64,000 bases of DNA, taken from contig NZ_RAPY01000002.1 in NCBI RefSeq assembly GCF_003610355.1, positions 434,001-498,000 of the forward strand, read 5' to 3'. The notes beneath the pieces were generated by a model. That model was given only the letters and a program-made list of their open reading frames with translations. It ran no database searches and was not told the DNA's origin. The position numbers and the translations under genes were made by a program. Position 1 is the first letter of the stretch; every line of letters starts with the position of its first letter. Shown in pieces: positions 8,601 to 16,832 of this stretch. The stretch is from Sphingobacterium detergens (GTDB taxonomy: Bacteria > Bacteroidota > Bacteroidia > Sphingobacteriales > Sphingobacteriaceae).

Positions 8601-10757
8601 ATGAAAAATATAGTGAAACTAACGATGATATGTATATCAATGATGATTGCATTAATCGGCTGTAGTAAAAAAGAGGAATTGATAGATAAGGAGGTGGCGA
8701 AAGTGAGTAGCTATTACCCTAATTCAGGTAAGGCAGGGACATTGGTTACGATTGAAGGACAGGGCTTCGGCAGTTCGATCACTGAATTTACGGCGACAGT
8801 CGCTGGGAATCCGGCTGAGGTGATCAGCGCGACTTCTACCTCTGTTGTGTTGCGTGTGCCGAAAGGTGATAAAAGCGGAACAGTTGTGTTGAAGTATGGT
8901 AGCAATAGTTTCGATGTCGGCACATATACTTATCAGGATTTGTCTGTAGCGAAAGTTTTTCCGACAAATGGTACCAGTGGAACCCAATTGCGGATCGATG
9001 GTGAAGGGTTTGGCAGTACGGATACGCCGGCAGAGGTTTACGTCAATAGTAAAAAGGCATTGGTGGTGAGTGTTACCGATAAGGTCATCATTGCTGAAGT
9101 GCCAGAAGATGCTGGATATGGTGCTGTAGAAGTACGCGTAGATGGAAAAAAATCCCAAGGTCAAAATTTTACCTATCAGGTTATTCGGAGCATCAAACCA
9201 ACAACTGGTGGAGCAGGGACAAAGGTAACGTTGACCGGTGAAGGCTTCGAGAAACTGAATTCGGGCAATGTGGTTGATTTTAATGGTAAAATTGCTGTCG
9301 TCCTAGAGTCCAGTCCTGAAAAAATTGTTGTTGTTGCACCAGCTGGAGTGGGAACGGGGCTTTTGTCCGTCAACATGAATGAACAGAAAATATCAGGACC
9401 AACATTTACTGTTGTTGGTAAACCAATTATTGACGCTGTTTCACCTTTAAGTGGTCCAAAAGGAGCCGAAATGACGATTAGCGGACTATTATTTAGTAAG
9501 ATACTGGACGAAAATCAAGTGTTTATCAATGGAAAGCAGGTTGCTATTTCTTCAAGTAGTGAAAAGCAGATTAAACTGACCATTCCCGGTGGAACTGGAT
9601 CGGGCAAGGTAAAAGTTGTTGTCAATGATCAATCGATCGAAGGACCACAGTTTAAAGATCAGACCTTGGGAATACGTTCGATGAGCCCAGATAATGGTCT
9701 GGCAGGGACAAGTGTTACGATTATGGGAACTGGGTTTAGTACAAATCTAGCAGAAAATCTGGTCTATTTTAATGGTGTTTTGACGCCAGTAAGCAGTGCC
9801 AGTGAAAATAAATTGGTATTGGAGGCGCCACAAGGAGTAACGACAGGTCAGGTGAAGGTTGTGGTTGGTAGCCAAGATGCTTTGGCACCGCAAGCATTTC
9901 GCAGGGCAGGGGTAATGACCCTAGCTGGAGGCCCAGGAATGACTACATTTGGCAGTAATATGGCTGGAATGGCGATCGATCAACAGGGAAATATCTACGT
10001 GACAGATACAGAGAATAAACAAGTCAAGAAGGTGTCACCCACAGGTAATGTATCCGTCCTGCAAGTTGATGGTGCTAACGCGGTTTTTGACTATCCTTCA
10101 GGCATAGCAATTGACCAACAAAATAATGTCTATGTCAGTGACCAACGGGCAAATCAGATACTTAAAATTACACCGGCAGGTAAACGTACGGTACACGCAA
10201 GCGGATTTTCTCCTACATCCATGTGCATAGACTTATCGGGCAATTTGTATGTTTCGCTTGCTGGATTTGCACAGGGGGTAAACAAAGTCAATATTACCGG
10301 AAATTATACAAAGGTAACGGGACCGTCCTGGGTGATGGCCAAACCTTTTGTGGATAGTCAGGGTTACTTATATTATTCGGATCAGAATACAAGTAGTAAC
10401 AATGGGATTGAGTTGGTGAAGCCCGGTGATACACGTGGGGGAATGTTTGTAGGAAGTTCAGATGCTGGGTATGGAGATGGGATAGGAACTTACGCAAGTT
10501 TTAGTGGTATCGGTGGAATTACTCCCGGCCTGAATAACCGATTAATTGTCGCTGATAACAATAATTATGCGATTCGTGAAGTCAATATGAGCACGAGAGA
10601 GGTTACGACTTTGATAAAATCAAGCTATGGTTATGTAGACGGTAATTTAGCGACGGCCAAGTTTACATTGGTAAAGGATGTTGTGGTGGATAAAGAGGGT
10701 AATATTTACCTTATGGATGTGGCGAATAAAGCGATTCGAAAATTGTTCCTAAAATAA
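8601..10757 (+). CDS. Lipoprotein with tandem TIG/IPT domains and C-terminal NHL-type propeller
   Basis: A 718-residue lipoprotein (lipobox ALIGC, Cys21). Five TIG/IPT immunoglobulin-like repeats fill roughly residues 35-440, each opening with a motif such as YPNSGKAGTLVTIEGQGF, PTNGTSGTQLRIDGEGF or PDNGLAGTSVTIMGTGF. From about residue 450 NHL-type blades follow, for example GMAIDQQGNIYVTDTENKQV, GIAIDQQNNVYVSDQRANQI and VVVDKEGNIYLMDVANKAI. TIG-NHL lipoproteins are common partners of SusC/D-like systems and act as surface glycan- or protein-binding stalks. It lies 96 bases after the receptor gene on the same strand and closes the locus, with a terminator just downstream. Confidence 0.92.
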   Translation: MKNIVKLTMICISMMIALIGCSKKEELIDKEVAKVSSYYPNSGKAGTLVTIEGQGFGSSITEFTATVAGNPAEVISATSTSVVLRVPKGDKSGTVVLKYGSNSFDVGTYTYQDLSVAKVFPTNGTSGTQLRIDGEGFGSTDTPAEVYVNSKKALVVSVTDKVIIAEVPEDAGYGAVEVRVDGKKSQGQNFTYQVIRSIKPTTGGAGTKVTLTGEGFEKLNSGNVVDFNGKIAVVLESSPEKIVVVAPAGVGTGLLSVNMNEQKISGPTFTVVGKPIIDAVSPLSGPKGAEMTISGLLFSKILDENQVFINGKQVAISSSSEKQIKLTIPGGTGSGKVKVVVNDQSIEGPQFKDQTLGIRSMSPDNGLAGTSVTIMGTGFSTNLAENLVYFNGVLTPVSSASENKLVLEAPQGVTTGQVKVVVGSQDALAPQAFRRAGVMTLAGGPGMTTFGSNMAGMAIDQQGNIYVTDTENKQVKKVSPTGNVSVLQVDGANAVFDYPSGIAIDQQNNVYVSDQRANQILKITPAGKRTVHASGFSPTSMCIDLSGNLYVSLAGFAQGVNKVNITGNYTKVTGPSWVMAKPFVDSQGYLYYSDQNTSSNNGIELVKPGDTRGGMFVGSSDAGYGDGIGTYASFSGIGGITPGLNNRLIVADNNNYAIREVNMSTREVTTLIKSSYGYVDGNLATAKFTLVKDVVVDKEGNIYLMDVANKAIRKLFLK

Positions 10758-10765
10758 AAATGTAT

Positions 10766-10844
10766 ATCCCCGATGTGTTAATATTGTTCTCAAAAAGTTA
10801 AGTTCTTTTTTGAAACGATATAAGATAAGCATCGGGGATTTTTG
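10766..10844. terminator. Long-loop hairpin between convergent genes
   Basis: The arm ATCCCCGATG (10766-10775) pairs perfectly with CATCGGGGAT (10830-10839), followed by five T. The loop is long (54 bases). The position between the stop codons of the TIG/NHL gene and the convergent phosphoesterase gene fits a transcription terminator for the + strand. Confidence 0.6.
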
Positions 10845-11585
10845 TTAATTACTTTCTATGCTGCGTAAAAAATCGCCATAGAAATCGGGAATATCACTGT
10901 GATAAATAGCCGCTGCGACTTCCTCAATCGGATAATCTACTTTAACTATTTTGGCTTCTATGTTTTCTTCTGTCAGCGTCACTAAGGTATAGGAAGCCTT
11001 TCTGTCTTTCTCTTTGCTTCGGCCGACAGACCCACAATTGATAAACAGGACTTCTCCAGTCCGTTGGACATAGGAGTGATGGGTATGACCCATGACCAGG
11101 ATATCAATGGCTCTTTCGCGCAATTGAACTGAGAGGTCTGCTTTGGGTGTTGATTCATGAATGTATTCATCATTACTATGAAGACTGGCATGCACAAGCA
11201 GGATCTTTCTAAGATGATTACCGACTTTGAACGTTAATTCAATATTGTAAGGTAATGTTGCTAGCCATTTTTTGTGAGCGGCTGTTATATCGTTTTTGCT
11301 GAGATTGATGGCGATGTCACGGTTTACTGTTTCGATCGCATCGTGGTGTGGTAAGGGAATAATAGGCTCATCGAAGGCAATCCGCTGATCGTGATTTCCG
11401 AGTAAACAGGGGATATTTCTTTCCTGTATTCGGGCGATAACCTCATTTCCCCATGGGGCAAAATCGACCAGATCACCTAAACAGTAAATCTGTGTTACCC
11501 CGCTCTTTTTTATATCCGCTAGTACTTCATCCAATGCTACAATATTGGCATGTATATCACTTATTATTGCAAGTTGTATCTTCAT
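10845..11585 (-). CDS. Calcineurin-like metallophosphoesterase (YfcE/MJ0936 type)
   Basis: A 246-residue cytoplasmic protein with all the metal-binding blocks of the family: ISDIHAN (D-x-H) at residues 9-15, GDLVDF (GDxxD) near 37, GNHDQ (GNHD) near 64, a histidine in VHASLH and GHTHHSY (GHTH) near 167. This is the di-metal centre that cleaves phosphodiesters. No signal peptide. Close in size to small YfcE-like enzymes; the true substrate cannot be read from sequence. Monocistronic, convergent with the TIG/NHL gene. Confidence 0.88.
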   Translation of the reverse strand: MKIQLAIISDIHANIVALDEVLADIKKSGVTQIYCLGDLVDFAPWGNEVIARIQERNIPCLLGNHDQRIAFDEPIIPLPHHDAIETVNRDIAINLSKNDITAAHKKWLATLPYNIELTFKVGNHLRKILLVHASLHSNDEYIHESTPKADLSVQLRERAIDILVMGHTHHSYVQRTGEVLFINCGSVGRSKEKDRKASYTLVTLTEENIEAKIVKVDYPIEEVAAAIYHSDIPDFYGDFLRSIESN

Positions 11586-11773
11586 CTATCCTACAAACTT
11601 AGCCATTCGAAGCGCAACTTAACAGTATGGTTATTGTTTTTAAAAAGAAAATGAAATTGGTATTATATTCATTAAGATGAATCGTGAGTAATAGAAGCGA
11701 AAATCATATACAATATTTTAATAAGTATATATTTTACAACAGTAAGATATATACTTATTCTCTATCAAGTTGA

Positions 11774-12535
11774 TTAAAGATTCATACCACCAGATACTTC
11801 AATGCGTTGTCCATTGATCCATCGGGCATCCTCTGTACACAAGAATGCTACAACTCCACCAATGTCGTCAGGTACACCAGCACGACCTAGGGCTGTTACA
11901 CTCGCGATATGAGCATTGGTTTCTTTGTTGTCACGAACATGTCCACCGCCAAAATCTGTTTCAATTGCTCCTGGTGCGACTACGTTCGCTGCAATACTAC
12001 GAGGGCCTAGTTCCTTGGCCAGGTATCTTGTCAAGACTTCGATGGCACCTTTCATCGAGCCATAAGCAGAAGAACCAGGAACCGCGAAGCGGGCAAGACC
12101 CGAAGAAATATTAATGATACGCCCACCATCATTTATAAAAGGAAGTGCTTTCTGGGTTAGAAAAAAGACACCTTTATAATGGATATTGTAAACAGCGTCA
12201 AATTGCTCCTCCGTCGTATCCATAAAAGGAGCATATAATGCCGTGCCCGCATTATTAATTAGAAAATCAAAGTTTGATTGACCTGTTTGATTTTTTAGAT
12301 GTTCGGTTATTTGTGTTATAAAATGATCGAAGGATTTTGTATCTCCGGCGTTGAATTGAAATGCCACTGCATGTTGTCCCAAAGCCTTAATCGTAGAGAC
12401 GACATGATCTGCTTCTTCTTTATTGCTATTGTAAGTCAGTATGACATCAATTCCTTTTTTAGCAAGGTTAATTGCCATGTTTTTTCCCAAACCTCGGCTT
12501 CCGCCAGTTACTAAAGCGATTTTATTTTTAGCCAT
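11774..12535 (-). CDS. Short-chain dehydrogenase/reductase (SDR)
   Basis: A 253-residue classical SDR. TGGSRGLG near the N-terminus is the glycine-rich NAD(P) loop, NNAG near residue 92 stabilises the central sheet, and S...YGSMK supplies the catalytic Tyr-x-x-x-Lys. The C-terminal part (GVPDDIGGVVAFLCTEDARWINGQRIEVSGG) is typical of 3-ketoacyl-ACP reductase-like members. The arginine after TGGS suggests NADP preference. An AraC-type regulator gene lies directly upstream on the same strand (gap about 93 bases), so the pair may be co-regulated. Substrate unknown. Confidence 0.9.
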   Translation of the reverse strand: MAKNKIALVTGGSRGLGKNMAINLAKKGIDVILTYNSNKEEADHVVSTIKALGQHAVAFQFNAGDTKSFDHFITQITEHLKNQTGQSNFDFLINNAGTALYAPFMDTTEEQFDAVYNIHYKGVFFLTQKALPFINDGGRIINISSGLARFAVPGSSAYGSMKGAIEVLTRYLAKELGPRSIAANVVAPGAIETDFGGGHVRDNKETNAHIASVTALGRAGVPDDIGGVVAFLCTEDARWINGQRIEVSGGMNL

Positions 12536-12628
12536 TTTTATTTTGTTTTAAAATTTAATAAGACAAATTTCGCATGAAAAGTATCTACTGAGTTTGTGAA
12601 AAGCAAATCAATATTTGCGAAATTCAAA

Positions 12629-13543
12629 TTATAATCGTTGAGAACGATAATTGTTTGGTGAAAGCTTGGTCTGCTTTTTAAAGAAATTAGAAAAATGCGC
12701 TATTTCCTCAAAACCGAGTGAATAGGCAATCTCTGAGATATTCCAGTCCGTTTGCCTAAGGAGGATTTTTGCTTCTTGTATAATTCTTGCGCTGATTACA
12801 TGTGTTGTTGTCTTACCCGTATTGTCCTTGAGAATTTTATTGAGGTGGTTTACATGAACGGCGAGACGTTCGGCAAAATCATTGGCAGTTCGTAATTGCA
12901 ACCGTTGCATCGGTGATTCTATTGGAAACTGCCTTTCCAATAATTCGATGAAAAGAGAGGTAATTCTGGTTGATGCATTGTGCATGGGATTACTGATACT
13001 TTTCGGTTGTAGCTTTTGTCCATAATGAATGATTTCAAGAACATAATTCCGTAAAAGATCATATTTAAACCTATAATCAGAAGATAATTCCTTGTTCATC
13101 TTTTCGAAAACTCGCTCAATTTCGATGCGCTGTTCAGTTGTAATCTGGAAAATAGGAAGTCCACCAGGTTGAAAGATGGGTAGATCATCCAATACGACAC
13201 CACTTTTATTTCGCGCTAGAAATTCATCAGTAAAAACACAAAAATAGCCTTGTTGATGTTCGTCTTTGGGTATCCAATGGTAAGGAACTTTCGGTGTTGC
13301 AAATACCAATGCAGATCCCTCAATTTCGATTACTTTATCAGCATATTCGGCTGTATTCTTTCCTGTGATTAAACTGATTTTGTAATAAGTTCGCTTATTG
13401 TAAGGCATGATGGGCTTCTCTTTCAGCTTTGCAGCGAGCTCCTCAAAGCTAAATACATTGAAGTGTCCGATCTCACGCGCTATTTCCTCGGGTATTGAAG
13501 CATTGATCTCATTGTAGAACTGTTCGATTGTAGTTGTTTTCAT
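12629..13543 (-). CDS. AraC family transcriptional regulator
   Basis: About 304 residues. The N-terminal half is a sensor-like domain with YNKRTYYKISLITGK; the C-terminal 100 residues are the double helix-turn-helix of AraC proteins, with ANDFAERLAVHVNHLNKIL as the first unit and WNISEIAYSLGFEEIAHFSN as the second. I place the start at the ATG at 13543 (protein begins MKTTTIEQF) rather than a TTG 24 bases upstream. It is divergent from the ohr operon and lies upstream of the SDR gene. It shares its layout and several phrases with the regulator at 46926-47843, so the two are paralogs. Confidence 0.9.
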   Translation of the reverse strand: MKTTTIEQFYNEINASIPEEIAREIGHFNVFSFEELAAKLKEKPIMPYNKRTYYKISLITGKNTAEYADKVIEIEGSALVFATPKVPYHWIPKDEHQQGYFCVFTDEFLARNKSGVVLDDLPIFQPGGLPIFQITTEQRIEIERVFEKMNKELSSDYRFKYDLLRNYVLEIIHYGQKLQPKSISNPMHNASTRITSLFIELLERQFPIESPMQRLQLRTANDFAERLAVHVNHLNKILKDNTGKTTTHVISARIIQEAKILLRQTDWNISEIAYSLGFEEIAHFSNFFKKQTKLSPNNYRSQRL

Positions 13544-13655
13544 ATCAATTACATTTGCAATAATCAAATTTACCTTTTTTATTCTTTGGTTGGAGATTCG
13601 TATAATCTAGCCATCTAAAGATTGACTTCTATTTTCATTTTAATGTCAATAGTCC

Positions 13656-13695
13656 AATTATATTTTGCGCAATATAATTTTTCAATCTACATTTG
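13656..13695 (+). promoter_or_regulatory. ohr promoter with overlapping inverted repeat (probable OhrR operator)
   Basis: A Bacteroidota-type promoter is visible: TTTG at 13664-13667, a 20-base spacer and TACATTTG at 13688-13695, 28 bases before the ohr start. A 9-bp perfect inverted repeat, AATTATATT (13656-13664) and AATATAATT (13671-13679) around TTGCGC, covers the -33 element. OhrR proteins bind AT-rich inverted repeats over the ohr promoter and release when their reactive cysteine is oxidised; ohrR is the last gene of this cluster. Operator assignment is inference. Confidence 0.6.
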
Positions 13696-13723
13696 TGTTG
13701 TTGAAACAAAAACAAATTAAAAT

Positions 13724-14149
13724 ATGAAAACGTTATATACCATAGGCGCGACAGCCACAGGCGGACGAAACGGTCAGGTAAAAAGTGAAAATGCTGTATT
13801 GGATCTGGCGGTTCGTATGCCGAGGGGTCTTGGAGGTGCGAACGATGATTATGCAAACCCAGAAATGCTTTTCGCTGCTGGCTATGCTGCCTGCTTTGAT
13901 AGTGCTTTGAATTTGGTGATTAGACAAGAGCGGATAAAAACAGGTGAGACCAAGGTTACCGCTCAGGTAAGTATTGGACAATTGGAGAACGGTGGTTTTG
14001 GTTTAGCGGCGGAATTGCATGCCAATATTCCTGCAGTCAGTTTGGAGGTGGCACAGCAACTAATTGAAAAAGCACATCAGGTGTGTCCATATTCAAATGC
14101 TACCAGAGGTAATATGGAGGTGAAGTTAACAGTATCAAACAACGAATAA
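13724..14149 (+). CDS. ohr: Organic hydroperoxide resistance protein Ohr
   Basis: A 141-residue OsmC/Ohr-family thiol peroxidase that reduces fatty-acid and other organic hydroperoxides in the cytoplasm. Both catalytic cysteines are present, Cys57 in GYAACFDSAL and Cys121 in HQVCPYSNATRGN, and the N-terminal YTIGATATGGRNG is the Ohr signature. Length matches the family. It starts an operon with a DUF1304 membrane protein (3 bases apart), a nitroreductase and then an OhrR-type regulator. Confidence 0.95.
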   Translation: MKTLYTIGATATGGRNGQVKSENAVLDLAVRMPRGLGGANDDYANPEMLFAAGYAACFDSALNLVIRQERIKTGETKVTAQVSIGQLENGGFGLAAELHANIPAVSLEVAQQLIEKAHQVCPYSNATRGNMEVKLTVSNNE

Positions 14150-14152
14150 TAG

Positions 14153-14521
14153 ATGAATCATATTGCCACAGTGCTCACGATGCTTGTACTCATTGAACAT
14201 GTCTATATTGTATGGATGGAAATGTTTGCTTGGGAAACTGCTGGAAGACGTAGTTTCGGTAAAGCGCTACCTGCCGAGCTATTTAAACCTACAAAAGGGC
14301 TAGCGGCCAATCAGGGCCTATATAATGGCTTTTTGGTCGCCGGTTTGGCTTGGTCATTTTTTATCAATGATCCGATTTGGAGTGACAATGTTCGTCTATT
14401 CTTTCTAGGCTGTGTTCTTGTTGCTGGCATTTTCGGAGGTATCACTGCAAGTAAAAAGATATTCTTTGTACAGGGAGCTCCAGCATTAATAGCAATATTA
14501 TTCGTTCTTTTTTCAAAATAA
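14153..14521 (+). CDS. DUF1304 family membrane protein
   Basis: A 122-residue protein with about four membrane segments. It has the DUF1304 pattern: an N-terminal HIxxEMxxW-like segment (IEHVYIVWMEMFAW), NQGLYNGFLVAGL, and a C-terminal helix FFVQGAPALIAILFVLF. Members are small inner-membrane proteins often found beside oxidative-stress and ohr genes; their activity is unknown. It starts three bases after ohr. Confidence 0.88.
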   Translation: MNHIATVLTMLVLIEHVYIVWMEMFAWETAGRRSFGKALPAELFKPTKGLAANQGLYNGFLVAGLAWSFFINDPIWSDNVRLFFLGCVLVAGIFGGITASKKIFFVQGAPALIAILFVLFSK

Positions 14522-14533
14522 ACAAACAATTAA

Positions 14534-15169
14534 ATGTCCTTAATAACAGATTTACAATGGAGGCACGCTGTGAAAGCGTATGATCCGACAAAAAAGGTTA
14601 CACAAGAAAATATAGATAAGATCTTGGAGGCAGCTCGGTTTGCACCAACCTCTTCGGGTTTGCAACCTTTTAAAGTATTGGTCGTTGAAAATCAAGCTTT
14701 GAAAGATGAGTTAGCAAAAGGAGCCTTAAATCCGGAATGCATGCGAGAATGTTCTCATGTGCTGGTTTTTGCGGCTTGGGATAAATACACCGAAGAGCGC
14801 ATTGATAAAGTATATGATTTCACTACAGATGAGCGAGATTTACCTCGTGGGCGCTTTGGGTCGTATACAGATAAGTTAAAATCCATTTATCTAAATGAAG
14901 CTGCCGAACGTAATTTTGCTCATACAGCACGACAAACTTATATTGCTTTAGGTTTAGCTCTGGCACAAGCGGCAGAACTCAGGGTTGATTCCACTCCGGC
15001 GGAAGGCTTTGATAACAAAGTAGTGGATGAAGTATTGCAATTGGAAAAACTTGGATTGAAAAGTGTATCATTAATGTATGTAGGTGTTGCAGATACTTCC
15101 CGGGACTGGATCTCTACAATGAAAAAAGTCAGAATGCCGAAAGAAGAATTTGTTGTTGAGTATAAATAG
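14534..15169 (+). CDS. NAD(P)H-dependent nitroreductase-like oxidoreductase (FMN)
   Basis: A 211-residue nitroreductase-fold flavoenzyme. FAPTSSGLQPFKVLVVEN is the FMN-contacting motif (R/F-x-P-T-S-x-x-x-Q-P), and LGLALAQAAELRVDSTPAEGF is the central helix region. Enzymes of this group reduce nitroaromatics, quinones and other electrophiles with NAD(P)H. Position between ohr and ohrR suggests that it clears reactive electrophiles during peroxide stress, which is inference. Confidence 0.9.
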   Translation: MSLITDLQWRHAVKAYDPTKKVTQENIDKILEAARFAPTSSGLQPFKVLVVENQALKDELAKGALNPECMRECSHVLVFAAWDKYTEERIDKVYDFTTDERDLPRGRFGSYTDKLKSIYLNEAAERNFAHTARQTYIALGLALAQAAELRVDSTPAEGFDNKVVDEVLQLEKLGLKSVSLMYVGVADTSRDWISTMKKVRMPKEEFVVEYK

Positions 15170-15214
15170 AAACGTCATATACTTCAAACTTTAAGAAAAC
15201 AATATCTTTGTAAG

Positions 15215-15646
15215 ATGGATGATTTATTGAAACTGGACAAACAGTTATGTTTTTCCGTATATGTTCTGCATCGCGAGATTATGCAGCATTATCGTGCTAT
15301 TCTAGCGGAAGTAGATTTGACTTATCCACAATATATCACAATGATGGCTTTATGGGAAAATAACGAACAAACCGTAAACCAATTGGGGGAGAAGTTATTT
15401 TTGGATAATGGTACCCTTACACCACTATTGAAACGATTGGAAGGCAAGGAGCTACTTACCCGTACACGAAGTAAGACGGATGAACGAGTCGTAAAGATTC
15501 GTCTCACAGATCTGGGCTTGCAATTGAAAGAAAAAGCAGCCTGCATTCCGATGCAGATTTTTGAAGCTTTAAAACTGGATTATTCAGATATGCAACAGCT
15601 TAAAACTTTGGCAGATAAAGTTGTCGCTAACGTGGGAAATCACTAA
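15215..15646 (+). CDS. ohrR: MarR-family regulator, OhrR type
   Basis: A 143-residue winged-helix regulator. The N-terminal LDKQLCFSVY puts a cysteine at residue 12, matching the peroxide-sensing cysteine of OhrR (Cys15 in Bacillus). The tyrosines that accept a hydrogen bond from it are plausibly Y16 and Y39. The recognition region follows (TVNQLGEKLFLDNGTLTPLLKRLEGKELLTRTRS) with the wing SKTDERVVKIRLT. It probably represses the ohr operon until oxidised. A TATCTTTG sequence at 15203-15210 lies only four bases before the ATG, so an own promoter there would give a near-leaderless message. Confidence 0.9.
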   Translation: MDDLLKLDKQLCFSVYVLHREIMQHYRAILAEVDLTYPQYITMMALWENNEQTVNQLGEKLFLDNGTLTPLLKRLEGKELLTRTRSKTDERVVKIRLTDLGLQLKEKAACIPMQIFEALKLDYSDMQQLKTLADKVVANVGNH

Positions 15647-15745
15647 CATTTTAATGATAGATTTATTTTATCACAATTTCGTTGTTTTTAAGCAGAATAG
15701 ATTATTTTTAGCTCATTCTAGGAATATTTAAATTTCATACGAAGA

Positions 15746-16174
15746 ATGCGTTTAATTGCTATTGCCGTTTATTGTGTTTTGTTGGTTCTCTCGTTTGCAA
15801 GCTGTGAGGAAAAGAGGCGGGATACAGAGTTATTAAAGTATGTTGCTTATAGTAATCGCGATAGTGCTCAACTGGAACTTGATCTCTTTGAAAGCCGTTT
15901 TCATGGAAAGTTACGTTTTTATAGACCCGGTGGTGAAATTGACTCGGGAGAGGTTCGGGGGAATATCAAAAATGATACCCTGAGCGGTGACTATTACTAT
16001 ACGCCGTTCGGCTGGGGACAGAAAAAAAGGAGACCCTTTATTTTACTTAAGAAAGGGTCTCAATATATTTTAGGAACTGGTACCGAACAAGAATATATGG
16101 GCATTCCCCATTATATACCATCGACAATCAATTTCCAAGAGACTAAATTTATTTTCAGGAAGGTAGCTCGTTAA
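15746..16174 (+). CDS. Small hypothetical lipoprotein
   Basis: A 142-residue lipoprotein with lipobox SFASC (Cys20). The mature part is made of short beta strands (YRPGGEIDSGEVRGNIKNDTL...GDYYYTPFGWG). I do not recognise a named family. It stands alone between ohrR and the convergent Nudix gene. Probably a periplasmic or outer-membrane lipoprotein of beta-rich fold. Confidence 0.8.
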   Translation: MRLIAIAVYCVLLVLSFASCEEKRRDTELLKYVAYSNRDSAQLELDLFESRFHGKLRFYRPGGEIDSGEVRGNIKNDTLSGDYYYTPFGWGQKKRRPFILLKKGSQYILGTGTEQEYMGIPHYIPSTINFQETKFIFRKVAR

Positions 16175-16197
16175 GATGTCCGGTTGAAAGTAACGAC

Positions 16198-16779
16198 TTA
16201 CATGATACTTTTCAACTTAATATATTGTAGGAGCATAATTGTCTTGCCATCCTTGATCTCACCGCTTTCGATCATAGCTAAAGCATCATCGATATTAATT
16301 TCTAGAATTTCAATATTTTCCTCCTCTTCCTGCAAACCTCCTCCATCACTAACCTTCATATTGTTCGTATACTCCGCGATAAAGAAATGTAGAATTTCGG
16401 TAACCGAGCCTGGAGACATATACGCTTCAAATATTTTTTTTGCTTCCTTGATCTGATAGCCAGTTTCTTCTTCTGTTTCTCTACGGATACAATCCTGTGG
16501 CGAATCTTGATCTAACAACCCTGCACAAGCCTCTATTAACATTCCAGATTCATTCCCATTTATATAAGTTGGAATTCTAAACTGTCTTGTCAATATAACG
16601 GTTCGAGATGCTATGTTATAAAGTAGTATTACAGCACCATTTCCACGATCATAAGCTTCTCGACTTTGTTGCTGTACAATTCCGTCCGGCTTTGTATATT
16701 GATAGGTGATTTTTTTTAAGGTATACCAATTATCAGATAGAATCTCAGTTTTTACAATTTCAATATCTTTGATTGCCAT
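16198..16779 (-). CDS. nudK: Nudix hydrolase, GDP-mannose pyrophosphatase NudK type
   Basis: A 193-residue Nudix enzyme. The Nudix helix is [23 protein letters not shown], with REtxEExG supplying metal ligands; the whole stretch, and the following [18 protein letters not shown], match the E. coli NudK pattern closely. NudK hydrolyses GDP-mannose and other nucleotide sugars to monophosphates. Domain length is the family norm. Monocistronic; it is convergent with the small lipoprotein gene. Confidence 0.88.
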   Translation of the reverse strand: MAIKDIEIVKTEILSDNWYTLKKITYQYTKPDGIVQQQSREAYDRGNGAVILLYNIASRTVILTRQFRIPTYINGNESGMLIEACAGLLDQDSPQDCIRRETEEETGYQIKEAKKIFEAYMSPGSVTEILHFFIAEYTNNMKVSDGGGLQEEEENIEILEINIDDALAMIESGEIKDGKTIMLLQYIKLKSIM

Positions 16780-16832
16780 TTTTAGCGTGTTAAGGTCAAG
16801 CTATAAAAGTAAGTATTACAGCCCATATTATT

